A stretch of DNA of 64,000 nucleotides from Tritrichomonas foetus (GCA_001839685.1 MLAK01000915.1:48134-112133); one strand, 5' to 3'. Positions 37,885-47,429 are shown, numbered from the stretch's first letter. Notes: generated by a model not told the origin, from the letters alone. A program made the numbers and translations.

Positions 37885-39000
37885 TTATGGGATGATTTCG
37901 GTTGAGTTATTATATTTAGGATAATGGAAGTCTTCCATTTGGAAACGGGATGCAGCAATTTCTTCTTTAACAACTGGAAGTATCTTTTCTCGTATTTCTT
38001 TCAAAAGATGTTTAACAGTAACACAAACTTCGAGAAAACCTTGTTCATCCCACCATTGGGTCTTATTACAATAAAGACATCTTCCACCACACTCATGAAG
38101 AACCTCGCACGATGTGCATGGCTCACCGACTTTTTCTTTGTGATGAACTGATTGAGGTGATTTTAATGAAACAATATTTCCAAGTGAAGCCAATTCTGGT
38201 GCAATTGGGCAAGCAGTGATTTCACCATTAGTTGCAACATTGAACGATTCCCATCCAGATGAACATCGCACAGTTTCAAACTTTTCGTTTGTTAAATGAG
38301 ACCACAAAACACCCAAAAATGGGGTAATTCCAAGAATTCTTCCATTCTTCAAAGCAGCCACAAAATCATCAGCTAGTTGTGTAATACCTGGATTATAACT
38401 TTGATCACGCCATCCAAAGAAGTCTTTATATGATGCATAGGCTGGGGTATCCCATTGAACGTTAAGTTGCCAATGAACATGATCGAATAACAATTTGCCA
38501 TTATGTTCAAGAGTTAATAAATGTGTTACATCCCTATGAATTTCGGAACAGTCACCAACAGTCATTCTTGCAATGAGATCTCCTGTGTATCCTCTATCTC
38601 TTGCATCTTTGGCGTTTTTAATTGTTCTTTCATATGAATTTTTACCACGACGCAAATTGGTTATGTTTGAGTCACCATCAACACTGCAAAGAATAGTATC
38701 CATTTGAACTAAAAGGTGAGTTGGGAGCTTGTGGAGCATAGAGGCGTTAGTTTGTAAGATGAATTTTGCTTTTGGAATCATTTCAACAATCTTTTCTATC
38801 AAGTCAATGCGAAGAAGTGGTTCACCACCATAAAAGCATAATGCTAGTTCTTTCTCTTCATTTAGTTTTTTAAGATGGTCGATATCGTAGTTGACATTGT
38901 GAGGGTAAGGAGAAAGATCTTCGATGTCGAAGTTTTCGTCGCTTCCACAGTAGGTGCATGAGTAGTTACAATCTTGCGTAAGGGTTACAAACCACAACAT
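37885..39000 (-). CDS. Radical SAM/SPASM-domain enzyme, putative peptide- or protein-modifying
   Basis: 371 residues. The radical SAM motif CX3CX2C (C11, C15, C18) sits at the very N-terminus (LTQDCNYSCTYCG), followed by the SAM-binding GGEP (58-61). The C-terminal part has a complete SPASM signature: C246-X12-G-X4-C264, then C295-X2-C298-X5-C304-X3-C308, and C326, enough for auxiliary iron-sulfur clusters. SPASM enzymes mostly modify peptides or proteins (sactipeptide and PQQ maturases, anaerobic sulfatase maturases). The layout resembles the archaeal AF_0577-type family of putative peptide-modifying enzymes. Such enzymes are rare in eukaryotes, so lateral transfer from an anaerobic prokaryote is likely. 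Base composition matches the neighbours, implying an old transfer. Oxygen-sensitive clusters fit an anaerobic trichomonad. Substrate unknown. Confidence 0.9.
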   Translation of the reverse strand: MLWFVTLTQDCNYSCTYCGSDENFDIEDLSPYPHNVNYDIDHLKKLNEEKELALCFYGGEPLLRIDLIEKIVEMIPKAKFILQTNASMLHKLPTHLLVQMDTILCSVDGDSNITNLRRGKNSYERTIKNAKDARDRGYTGDLIARMTVGDCSEIHRDVTHLLTLEHNGKLLFDHVHWQLNVQWDTPAYASYKDFFGWRDQSYNPGITQLADDFVAALKNGRILGITPFLGVLWSHLTNEKFETVRCSSGWESFNVATNGEITACPIAPELASLGNIVSLKSPQSVHHKEKVGEPCTSCEVLHECGGRCLYCNKTQWWDEQGFLEVCVTVKHLLKEIREKILPVVKEEIAASRFQMEDFHYPKYNNSTEIIP

Positions 39001-39063
39001 TTAGCAGAATAGGAGGGCCATATCAGATTTCGTTTTTTTCTTGAGTTTGGTGATATGAAGCAT

Positions 39064-39213
39064 TCAAAAAATCGAATCCGAAATGATGTTGATGACTTCA
39101 CATTCCGATGATAAGGCCACTTCAGATTGCAAAAATATGTTCGCTTTGCTTTTAGCCTTATCGTAAAGAGTTTTTCGTATTTCTGGTATCTTGTTAATTA
39201 TTGAAAAAAACAT
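39064..39213 (-). CDS. Small 49-residue open frame upstream of the radical SAM gene
   Basis: ATG at 39213, TGA at 39064-39066, same strand, ending 63 bp before the radical SAM start. The product begins MFFSIINKIPEIRKTLYDKA and has one Cys near the end (SSECEV). Composition looks coding (Lys/Glu/Ser/Ala) with no stop in 49 codons of AT-rich DNA. It could be a small gene, a truncated relic, or an upstream ORF in a long leader of the radical SAM mRNA; a second 20-codon ORF follows before the radical SAM ATG. I do not recognise it. In bacteria such a position would suggest a precursor peptide, but trichomonad genes are normally transcribed singly. Confidence 0.3.
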   Translation of the reverse strand: MFFSIINKIPEIRKTLYDKAKSKANIFLQSEVALSSECEVINIISDSIF

Positions 39214-39882
39214 CGGTAATAATTTCTGGAAAAAGTTTCATGAAAAAAGAGGAAATTCTACATTACAATTCAAAATAGACTTTTATATTTCAGTGTGCGG
39301 TTGATTTCCAGACTTTAATTAATATGAAAATAAATCATAAGCAACATGAAAAAGCATTCATTTTCTGTATATATTTCATATAGTATATCGCATGATAAGT
39401 GATTTGATGATTCATTTTGACTCTAACACAGAAAAACTTAATTTTCATAATTACCAATTTAATAAAAAGATGAAACAATACAAAAATATCGAATATATGA
39501 CATAATTACTAACTCAAATCTTTTCAAATTATAGAAAAGTACCAAAAATTGACATTTTTTTCACATCAATTAATTCACAGATTTTTTTTACATTCGAAAA
39601 TGGAGTGGCCTGATCATAAAATACAATAAGAAGAGGATGGTAGTATATAACACCAATAATACCGCTATATATAAAAACTTTCATTTTAATTTTCAATTAT
39701 TTCTTTTCCTTCGTCATTTTTTAATTACTACATCAGACGAGGAAAACATTTGATTATTCAATGTTTTCGCTTCATTATCGTATTTCACAAAAAATGGCAG
39801 TATTTTGATTTTAGCTGGAAAAAGTTTGTTTTCTGAGGATAATTGGCTGAATTTTCCGTCTGACCATTTGTAATCATCAAAT
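39214..39882. other. Intergenic, upstream of CysRS
   Basis: About 670 bp, very AT-rich, between the minus-strand small ORF and the CysRS Initiator. Short T-rich and A-rich runs only; no protein-like frame or repeat recognised. Confidence 0.45.
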
Positions 39883-39888
39883 TCATTC
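39883..39888 (+). promoter_or_regulatory. Initiator element of the CysRS gene
   Basis: TCATTC with +1 at 39885, only 6 nt before the ATG at 39891. Full match to TCA(+1)Y(T/A). Confidence 0.55.
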
Positions 39889-39890
39889 CA

Positions 39891-41783
39891 ATGATTGAAA
39901 CGGGAGTTTCAGCCTACAATACACTCGGTTCCAGCGTCCAACCAATCCTTCGTCATGAAGGTCAACCACTACGTGTTTATACATGCGGTCCAACAGTTTA
40001 TGCAGATGCCCATCTTGGACATGCCCGAACATACGTTTCCCTCGATATGATTCGTCGTATTATGACAGATTATTTCCGAATTCCTGTTCTTTGGTGCATG
40101 AATATTACCGATATCGACGATAAAATCATCAATGAATTCAATACCAAGAAAACAGGATTTGACACAGTTTTCGACTACTCAAAGAACAGAGAAAATGCAT
40201 TCTTCAAGGATATGGATGCATTGAACGTCCGCCGTCCTGATTCTCTCCTCCGCGTTACAGAAGTCATTCCTCAAATCATCGCCTTTATCGAAGATCTCAT
40301 CAAAAACGGTTTTGCTTACGAGGCCAAGGGCAGCGTCTATTTTGATGTTGTCAAATACGCCAAAGATGACAGATTTACATATGCAGAACTTGAACCGGAA
40401 TCGTTCTCACTCACAGACAACCGCCAGTCTGAAGATCTTGCTGCCCTTGGAAAGCACAACGATCCAGACTTCGCCTTATGGAAAGGCGCCAAGCCAGGAG
40501 AGCCTTCGTGGGATTCACCATGGGGAAAGGGCCGCCCAGGATGGCATATTGAATGCTCAGCCATGTCAGATAAATTCTTTGGCACACAATTTGATATTCA
40601 TTGTGGTGGCATTGATTTACGTTTTCCTCACCATACAAACGAAATCGCCCAAACACAAGCACGCAGTGGAGTTGTTCCTTGGGTTCACACCTGGCTCCAC
40701 ACAGGCCAGTTGAAATCAAACGGAGAAAAGATGTCCAAATCGTTACACAACTATAAAACTATTTCAACAACTTTACAAACAAACGACTTCCGTCTTCTTC
40801 GTATGGCTTTCGCTTTAGTCTCATGGCAAAACGTTCTCGATTTCAATGAAGAGCACATCACTCAAGCAACAAACATTCTCAAGCGTTTCACAAACTTCTT
40901 GCAAAAAGCTGAAGGACTTCTTCAAACAGGTCAAGCAACTGAGGTTCACGATTTTACTGAAAATGATCAAAAATTCGCACGTTTGCTTGAAGAAACACAA
41001 CTGAAGATTAGAACGGCTTTCGCTTCAAACTTCAACATCCCACAAGCTATCAACGCTCTTCAGGAACTCATCAATGCAACTTTCTCTGATCCACCAAACA
41101 ATGGCCTCTTTATTTCTGCTGCACGTTTAGTAAATCAAATATTAAACGTTCTCGGTTTCACTAAGGAGACTGTCAAGCTCTCCGAAACAGGAGGAGTCAA
41201 CATGGGACCAGTCGCAACAACAATGGCTGAATTCAGAAAGGTGACACGTCCAACATCACTTGCACTCCTTAAGGACGGACGCGAACTTGCTCAAGCACTT
41301 GGTGTTAACTTGAAACAACCACGTCCGGAAAATGATGAAGAAGCCCAAAAGAAATATGACCTCGTCAAGCGATTAGACGATCATGTCAAACAATTATTAT
41401 CTGAAATGGACACTTTAAGAGACAGTGGACTTCCAGCACTTGGAATCAGACTCGAAGATCGCGCTGATGGAACAGTCGAATTTAAGATTGGCGATCCAGA
41501 GGATCCAGAAATCAAGCAAAAGAAGCAACAAATCGCTTCAAAGGCCAAAGAACAAAAACAGAAGCAGGCACCACCACCAAAGAAGGCAGCAGAACCAGTC
41601 GAACATCCTGCAAAAATGTTCAAGAAGCAGACAGACCAATACTCCCAATGGGACGAAAATGGAATTCCTACACATGATGTTGAAGGAAAGCCACTCCCCA
41701 AGTCAAGATTGAACAAGTTAAAGGGAGTCTACAATAAGCTCCTTCAGAAGTATAACAAGCAAAACGGTATTGAATCCAAATAA
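39891..41783 (+). CDS. CARS: Cysteinyl-tRNA synthetase
   Basis: 630 residues, class Ia synthetase. Catalytic landmarks: TCGPTVYADAHLGHAR (zinc-ligand Cys and HIGH motif), MNITDIDDKII, the zinc-binding HIECSAMS...DIHCGGIDLRFPHHTNEIAQ, and KMSKS in GEKMSKSLHNYKT. The C-terminal extension (about 535-630) ends in SQWDENGIPTHDVEGKPLPK, the motif typical of eukaryotic cytosolic CysRS (FDENGLPTHDMEGKE). It charges tRNA-Cys in the cytosol. Codon use is biased toward C-ending codons, as for the S23 gene, suggesting high expression. Confidence 0.97.
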   Translation: MIETGVSAYNTLGSSVQPILRHEGQPLRVYTCGPTVYADAHLGHARTYVSLDMIRRIMTDYFRIPVLWCMNITDIDDKIINEFNTKKTGFDTVFDYSKNRENAFFKDMDALNVRRPDSLLRVTEVIPQIIAFIEDLIKNGFAYEAKGSVYFDVVKYAKDDRFTYAELEPESFSLTDNRQSEDLAALGKHNDPDFALWKGAKPGEPSWDSPWGKGRPGWHIECSAMSDKFFGTQFDIHCGGIDLRFPHHTNEIAQTQARSGVVPWVHTWLHTGQLKSNGEKMSKSLHNYKTISTTLQTNDFRLLRMAFALVSWQNVLDFNEEHITQATNILKRFTNFLQKAEGLLQTGQATEVHDFTENDQKFARLLEETQLKIRTAFASNFNIPQAINALQELINATFSDPPNNGLFISAARLVNQILNVLGFTKETVKLSETGGVNMGPVATTMAEFRKVTRPTSLALLKDGRELAQALGVNLKQPRPENDEEAQKKYDLVKRLDDHVKQLLSEMDTLRDSGLPALGIRLEDRADGTVEFKIGDPEDPEIKQKKQQIASKAKEQKQKQAPPPKKAAEPVEHPAKMFKKQTDQYSQWDENGIPTHDVEGKPLPKSRLNKLKGVYNKLLQKYNKQNGIESK

Positions 41784-41977
41784 AGTTTTAATTATCTATA
41801 AATCTGTCATCTCTCTTTTTGTATAATCCTTCAACCCCATTTTTTGTAATTGCGGAATTATATCATAGATGTGATTATTTTGTCATGATCATAAAAGTTA
41901 TGACATATCGAAATAAATTCAGATGAAATGACATGTTATCTGAAAAGAATTTGTGTACGTTTAAGCATTTTTTTTTG

Positions 41978-43018
41978 ATGACGAATTTTGAACACTACTA
42001 TAACCAAGCTATATCTGCTTTCGAAAGTACGAGAAGGGATCTTCTCTCCATGACCAGTGCCGTTGTTCCAAAGGCTACAGAAATGCATCGAAGGAAATGG
42101 AGAGTCAAACAATTAGATAACTCGATATATGACATCAAGACAACAATTGCTGCGTGCAACCATCAGATTGACGATGAAAAAGAGAAACTCGAAGAACTTA
42201 ATAGCGAATACGATCGATTACAAGCACAGGCCCGAAAACTTGCCGAGGACGCCAAAATGCTTGAAGGCGTCACTGGAATTCCAGCGGCCATGCCAAAGAA
42301 TGCCGAAAATGACTTAATGAAAGAAATCGTAGCATTTTCCGAACATTTCAGAGCTTCCTTTGCAGAATTCTATTTAAATTTACCAACAATTAAACAAGAG
42401 CTACCTTCTGATCCAACTCTCGCCCGCGATACAAACATTTTGGTATCATCCCTTCGAGATTATATGACGCTTCAGTTCAACAATCGTGCAACAGATGCTG
42501 ACCTTTCAAAAAAGATTGATGAGAGAACAACAGAAGTCAAAGAACTAGACAAGAAAATCACTGAAGATGAAAATCGTGTCGAAAGAGAGGTTGCTGCACA
42601 AAGATTAAGAATTGAGCAATCAGCAAACAGAATGAAGGAATCTATTCAAGAGCAGGGAAGACAGCTCAGAAAGCAGGGACATAAAATCACATCAGAACTC
42701 CAAGCTGCTCAAGACGAACTTCGATCAAAGGTTGGAGAGCTCGAGCAAAAGCAGAGAAGACTAAAATCACGCGTTTCTAGCCTTGGATCGCAATTCAAAT
42801 CAATGCGTGAAAACTTTAAGAGAAAAGCAAATGAAATTGATCTTGAATTAGATCGTCTTGAAAACAGAATTGATTCAATTAAGCAAAACCCATGCCTCGT
42901 TGATAGAAAATTAATCAACATTTCCTTGATTTTGTCGAAGAAGTCCCTTCTGATCAACAAAGCAATTGGTGAAATGAGAGCTGAAATTGATGACTTCAAT
43001 CAATGGCTTGGACACTAA
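41978..43018 (+). CDS. Coiled-coil protein of unknown function
   Basis: 346 residues from ATG 41978; an in-frame ATG at 41933 would add 15 residues, but a GCATTTTTT Initiator-like string lies just before 41978 and the MTNFEHYYNQA start looks natural. Two coiled-coil regions (about 45-95 and 180-305) flank a helical middle (about 110-170) with PAAMPKNAENDLMKEIVAFSEHFRASFAEFY. The C-terminus has a short hydrophobic helix (LINISLILSKKSLLINKAIGEM). No signal peptide, membrane anchor or catalytic motif. I do not recognise a family. A structural or tethering role is possible. Same-strand neighbours CysRS (194 bp upstream) and the next gene give no functional hint. Confidence 0.8.
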   Translation: MTNFEHYYNQAISAFESTRRDLLSMTSAVVPKATEMHRRKWRVKQLDNSIYDIKTTIAACNHQIDDEKEKLEELNSEYDRLQAQARKLAEDAKMLEGVTGIPAAMPKNAENDLMKEIVAFSEHFRASFAEFYLNLPTIKQELPSDPTLARDTNILVSSLRDYMTLQFNNRATDADLSKKIDERTTEVKELDKKITEDENRVEREVAAQRLRIEQSANRMKESIQEQGRQLRKQGHKITSELQAAQDELRSKVGELEQKQRRLKSRVSSLGSQFKSMRENFKRKANEIDLELDRLENRIDSIKQNPCLVDRKLINISLILSKKSLLINKAIGEMRAEIDDFNQWLGH

Positions 43019-43129
43019 TTAGATTATTTCGTCACGCCAATGTCTTTGAATTTTATGTAATAATGCTCTACTTGTATAAACAGAATTATATCATTCTAGA
43101 TTCTTTTTGACGATTCTATTCTCTTGTGA

Positions 43130-43192
43130 TTTGTTATTTGTGTGAAGATTTGTTATTTGTGTGAAGATTTGTTATTTGTGTGAAGATTTCTT
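43130..43192 (+). repeat. 19-bp tandem repeat, three copies
   Basis: Unit GATTTGTTATTTGTGTGAA repeated three times without interruption, followed by a T-rich tract. Lies in the gap upstream of the gene at 43288/43627. Confidence 0.85.
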
Positions 43193-43287
43193 TTAGATTG
43201 TGATTTTCATGGGGGGTTTTGTGATATTTTTTTTTTCCAGGTCAAATATTGTCAATTTGACCTAATAACCGAAAATTTTATTTTTAG

Positions 43288-43626
43288 TCGCAAATAAATA
43301 AAAAATCATCAAAGAAACCCAAGATATTTCCTCAGTTCTTTAAAAAGAAACATGATAAGGAAGAGAGTACAGTAACTGAGGAAGTAGACGTTTATAATCC
43401 TCCACCAACCATCGAACAACAATATATCGACAGCGCGGGAAGCCAGATTAGTTCTGGATCAAACAACGACAAAAAGAACCTCAATTCCGATTTCAAATCA
43501 GCTTCGCCTCCTGGAAATCCTCTTTTCTTACCTCCTCCGCCATCCCAATTCATCGACAACGTTCCGATAAATCCAGTCCCAGACACGATTTCGCTTGCTG
43601 AAACAGGGTCAAGACGAAAAAGTACC
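43288..43626 (+). other. ATG-less open extension of the following gene
   Basis: 113 sense codons in frame with the ATG at 43627, opened by a TAG at 43285-43287. The translation has convincing coding character: a basic start (KKSSKKPKIFPQFFKKKHDK), then Pro/Ser/Asn-rich sequence (PPPTIEQQYIDSAG, FLPPPPSQFIDNVPINPVPD). No ATG is present. Either a short 5' exon is spliced on (TTTTTAG ends at 43287, a possible 3' splice site with CTAATAAC 19-26 nt before it, but I found no matching GTAYGT donor), or a base error hides the start, or the N-terminus is dead. Confidence 0.5.
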
Positions 43627-44199
43627 ATGAGAGCCGCAATTCTACGACACTCAATGGCACCTGGTCAGACTCAAAACTTAATTCGGCCAATCAATCCCAT
43701 CCCGATCAAGCAAAAACAGCCAGAACCTCAAAAAAAAGTTGTACAAGTCATCGATGACCAAGTAGAGTGCAGTCAAAGTAACGTAATCTTTAGTTTTCAA
43801 CGAGCATTTTCCGACAGATTATCAATCAACCTTCCACTCGACGAATTAAATGCAGCTTCATTAAGGGCAGATGTATTACTATCAATGGTGAAAGACAAAA
43901 CAGAAAATTTGGACAAATCTTTATCGGGAACAGAATCTAAAATGGAAGAGGTTTCTTATCAAATGGAAGTAATTATTGCTAAAACGCACTCAATTACACA
44001 AACATCAGCTGTTATAAATTCTAAGCTCAAGCATATGGATGAGTGGATTGAAAGTATTGATACAAACACATCAAATCTAAAATTACAAATCACAGAATTT
44101 TTTGTGTCTGTTTTTTCTCTCCTTACAGTCATTTTCTCGCTGATGTGGTTCAGCTTCAGGCGAGAATCAAAGATGAGGAGGAGAAATGGATCAGAATAA
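43627..44199 (+). CDS. Tail-anchored coiled-coil membrane protein
   Basis: 190 residues from the first in-frame ATG, probably longer at the N-terminus (see the ATG-less extension 43288-43626). A Pro/Gln-rich start leads to amphipathic helices (about 75-150) with heptads such as LRADVLLSMVKDKTENLDKSLSGTES and SSAVINSKLKHMDEWIESI, followed by one transmembrane segment (about 158-177, FFVSVFSLLTVIFSLMWFSF) and a basic tail RRESKMRRRNGSE. This is a tail-anchored topology, with the bulk in the cytosol, as in SNAREs or membrane tethers; I cannot see a convincing SNARE zero-layer Gln/Arg pattern. Not recognised further. Confidence 0.65.
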   Translation: MRAAILRHSMAPGQTQNLIRPINPIPIKQKQPEPQKKVVQVIDDQVECSQSNVIFSFQRAFSDRLSINLPLDELNAASLRADVLLSMVKDKTENLDKSLSGTESKMEEVSYQMEVIIAKTHSITQTSAVINSKLKHMDEWIESIDTNTSNLKLQITEFFVSVFSLLTVIFSLMWFSFRRESKMRRRNGSE

Positions 44200-44251
44200 G
44201 TGTTTTTATTATCATTAAATAATGTTTTTTTCGTATATTCACTTTTTTTTT

Positions 44252-44267
44252 CGTGATTTAAATCACG
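44252..44267. repeat. Perfect 16-bp palindrome
   Basis: CGTGATTTAAATCACG, 50 bp after the stop of the membrane-protein gene and in front of a minisatellite. Could be a protein-binding site or part of a 3'-end signal; no further evidence. Confidence 0.5.
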
Positions 44268-44285
44268 TGCAAAAGTAAAGATTTT

Positions 44286-44375
44286 AAGAATAAAGATCAT
44301 AAGAATAAATAACTTCAGAATAAAGATCATCAGAACAAAGAACATAAGAATAAAGATCATAATAATAAAGATAAC
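44286..44375 (+). repeat. Minisatellite, about six 15-bp units
   Basis: Imperfect copies of AAGAATAAAGATCAT fill the space between two convergent genes. In one minus-strand frame it makes an open stretch of repeated hydrophobic residues (FILMIFILK), which is a by-product of the repeat. Confidence 0.75.
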
Positions 44376-44493
44376 CAGTATTCAGCATAACTAACATTAT
44401 TTTGAAAACAAACACAATAAATAAATATTCGAACAAATGAAATAGAAATACTTTTAAATTAAATTCATTATATTAATAAAAAAATCTATAACA

Positions 44494-45822
44494 TCATTTT
44501 TTTGCAGTTTTCACCTTAATTTTCTCCCTCAGCTCTGCATTTTCCTTCTTCAATTGAACAATCCGCTCTGTCATTTCTGAGAATGTGTTTCTCAATTCAC
44601 GATTTTGGAGTACGAGTTCTTCAAGAAGAAGCTGCTTCTGCTGGAATTCTGGCATAGACACAATTCTAGGTGTTGGTGGCATTTTTAATGTCAATGTTTG
44701 AATTTCCACATCTTTGTCGCGAATTTCTTCTTCAACAAGTAAAATTGCTTGTTGAAGCATTTGAGTTTTATCTTTAAGTGCAGCTTTTTCTTCCATGACT
44801 CTGTTAATTTGGAATTGAAGTTCTCTATCGACTCGAGGAATTTCATCATCGTCTCCTGTTTCTTTGATTGAGTTTAGTTTTTTACGTAATTCTTGAATTT
44901 TAGTTGTATGCTTTTCTAATTCTTGATTTGTTTCATTTTTCATTTCATCTAATTTTGCTTGTAATTCGTTTCTGGTTTTTTCACGTTCTTCAATTTGCCC
45001 TTCAAGTTCTTTTTTCTCGCATTCGATTTTTTTCAATTGTGCTTCTCTTTCTTCAGCTGCTTTTTTAGTTGCTTCTTTTGTTTGTTCAAGTCTTTGAGTT
45101 GCTTCCTCCAATGATTTCTTAGTTTTCTGTATTTCATCATTGGCGTTCTGAATTCTTAAACTTGTTGCTTTCAGTTTTATATTTGCAGCTTCAATTTCAG
45201 CAGCTTTATCTTTTATTTTCTTGCCGAGTTCATCATTCAATCTATGAAGATCGGTGACTTGCTGATCAAGCTCAGATAAAGTTTTATCGTCTTTTGCTTT
45301 CAATTGTGTCAAATTTAAAATTTTCATATTCAAATCTTCTATGTACATTGGAATGGCTCGCGAATTGCGAAGAAATTCAATCAGTGGCTCATATCCTTTT
45401 GCTCTTTTTTGTAATTGTTCGAGTTTTTGAGTTTTTTGTTGAACGCGTAAATCATGGGTTCGAACGGTTTGTCGAAGTTGTTCAATCTGGTCTTCCTTTT
45501 CTTTTGTCTGGCGTGTCACTTCAGTGATTTGCTGATTCACTTCGGTTATTTTATCGGTAATTTTCTTGGAATTTGCTTCGGCTTGTTCTGATGCTTTTTT
45601 CTGTAATTTAGCAAGTTCCTCTTTGAGGACTTGAATCGACTGCGTATGGGTTGCCCTCATTTCTTCGCGCTGTTTCTCGCATTCTTCGAGTTCTTTTTTT
45701 AATTTGGGTAGTTCGGCGTTTTTCGCAAGAAGATCGTCGAGTTGCTCCTTGAGCCGAAAGTTTTCTTGGCCAAGTTCGATTAACTGATTTTGAAAAACTG
45801 AAAATTCTTCTTCAGTAAGCAT
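44494..45822 (-). CDS. Coiled-coil protein of unknown function
   Basis: 442 residues, ATG at 45822. Nearly continuous coiled coil from residue 10 to 435 with regular heptads (for example LIELGQENFRLKEQLDDLL, KKSLEEATQRLEQTKEAT). Short breaks occur near residues 145-165 (KGYEPLIEFLRNSRAIPMY) and 375-395 (KMPPTPRIVSMPEFQQ). The C-terminus is basic (KIKVKTAKK). No globular catalytic domain or membrane segment. Cytoskeletal or centrosome-type scaffolds look like this, but composition alone cannot assign a family. Converges on the membrane-protein gene; upstream it faces the small frame at 46093. Confidence 0.8.
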   Translation of the reverse strand: MLTEEEFSVFQNQLIELGQENFRLKEQLDDLLAKNAELPKLKKELEECEKQREEMRATHTQSIQVLKEELAKLQKKASEQAEANSKKITDKITEVNQQITEVTRQTKEKEDQIEQLRQTVRTHDLRVQQKTQKLEQLQKRAKGYEPLIEFLRNSRAIPMYIEDLNMKILNLTQLKAKDDKTLSELDQQVTDLHRLNDELGKKIKDKAAEIEAANIKLKATSLRIQNANDEIQKTKKSLEEATQRLEQTKEATKKAAEEREAQLKKIECEKKELEGQIEEREKTRNELQAKLDEMKNETNQELEKHTTKIQELRKKLNSIKETGDDDEIPRVDRELQFQINRVMEEKAALKDKTQMLQQAILLVEEEIRDKDVEIQTLTLKMPPTPRIVSMPEFQQKQLLLEELVLQNRELRNTFSEMTERIVQLKKENAELREKIKVKTAKK

Positions 45823-46092
45823 TCGATCTGCTAAACGTTCTCCAATTTATGAATTTGAATTGATAATCGGTCTATTATTGTTGTCACAAACAAAAGTACA
45901 CAATCTGGAAATACGTTTATTTTCATTAAATAAACTGAACTTTTTCGAATCTTGGAAACAACTTCCCGACTCTCTGATGCTTAATTTACAGCAACGAATT
46001 TTTGCTGAATAGATCTCAACCAATAAAAAATGCCAAAATTCGCTTGATTACTATTTTCGAAATTACACGTTATTTCTAAAATCTCCAGGCAG

Positions 46093-46359
46093 ATGAAAGA
46101 TTTAGCCCTTTCCACTAGATCAAAAAGTTACTCAAATATTTCTCTATATTATCCCTACTATGTGGACAATTTTATCGAATTTATCTTGCAATACACCAAT
46201 TTTATTGAATTTGAATTTTCCGAAAGATTGATGCTTAGATTTTTTTTCAAACTTTGCCAACATGCACAATTTCGTCAGAATGTATTAACATCGATTTATA
46301 AAGCATTTTCGTCTTTTGGTTGTCGAGAATTACGTTCTCAAAAAAAATTCGATATTTGA
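46093..46359 (+). CDS. Small hypothetical protein or truncated gene
   Basis: 88 residues (MKDLALSTRSKSYSNISLYY...), rich in F, Y, S and L, with a helical centre (FIEFILQYTNFIEFEFSERLMLRFFFKLCQHAQFRQ, partly hydrophobic). Beyond the stop the same frame stays protein-like for 27 more codons (SKSNEPIVFNSHKIMNILIN) before the next stop, suggesting that a longer gene has been cut by a nonsense mutation. No family recognised. The following 1 kb (46360-47420) is AT-rich with two N bases (about 46554 and 46673) and shows no convincing frame. Confidence 0.35.
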   Translation: MKDLALSTRSKSYSNISLYYPYYVDNFIEFILQYTNFIEFEFSERLMLRFFFKLCQHAQFRQNVLTSIYKAFSSFGCRELRSQKKFDI

Positions 46360-47423
46360 TCAAAATCTAATGAACCAATTGTATTCAACTCACACAAAAT
46401 CATGAACATTCTTATTAATAAAGAAGGAAATTGAATTTAATTCTGAAATTATTTGAGAATCTTATTTTTTGGGCATAATTTTTTTTTCTTTCTTAAAATC
46501 CTTTTGAAGGAGCTTATCCATGTAAATTCTCTCAAAAATCAAGGATATGTCGCNACGATTATAATGTATTCAAAACAATAAGTATTTCTAAAAAAATTGC
46601 TTTTTTTATTAAATCGAAGAATATCTCAAAAATAAAAAGACAAAATCTTTTAATATTTTGGATATATTATTTTNTAATTATGCTAATTATATGGAGAAAA
46701 TATAAATAAAATCATAAGCGTAGAAGCATAGGTTGTGTACTTTTTCACAAACACATTTAAAAGATACAAATATCCCTTTCTTTTACCCAATTGATAATAA
46801 TGAATTAAAAATATGAATGGAATTTGCAAGACAAAAGACAAAAAATTAGACTTAATGATTCAAGATTTTTGGTCTCCATCAACGAATGGATCATCACATA
46901 TTCAAAGGACATCGAATAAACATTTTAAGAACAAATTTTTCCCGCATAATCAATAACTAAAGTACATAAAATCTTATTGATTATTAATTCAATTATTCAT
47001 ATAACATAATTGTGATATATAATCTATTTTTATAAATAACATATATATGTACACGATTTTTGTAAATGATAACAATATCAAATGTCCTATGATTTAGGAG
47101 ATAAAAGCGTTTTTCCTGAACGATATAATTGAATGGCATATAATCGATAATATATTGTATTTTTCATTTCCAATTCAAATCACAATCAGATTGTATACAA
47201 TTTTGAGAGCTATTTCTGAAGAAAACTTTTTCTGAATAAAAGAAAGTCGGAAATGCGATCAACCGCTTTTTTAAATAATTGGGCAACCGTAACTAATAGG
47301 TCAATAATGGCCAATAAAATAGTATTCAAAATTTGTGAAATTATGAAAAAGCGGTTGGACAGATTTCCGATTCTGCAAAAGATTCGTTTCCAGAAACTTT
47401 CTCATTACAAAACATTTCTCATC

Positions 47424-47429
47424 TCATAT
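47424..47429 (+). promoter_or_regulatory. Initiator-like element of the transporter gene
   Basis: TCATAT with +1 at 47426, 20 nt before the ATG at 47446. Confidence 0.4.

Noticed and set aside
43959..44360. 133-codon minus-strand frame over the minisatellite.
   Set aside because: The first third is the translated minisatellite and the rest is antisense to the tail-anchored protein gene.
44286..44375. CRISPR-like array (regularly repeated short units at 44286, 43130 and 51350).
   Set aside because: Units are 15-19 bp, directly adjacent with no unique spacers, and the genome is eukaryotic.
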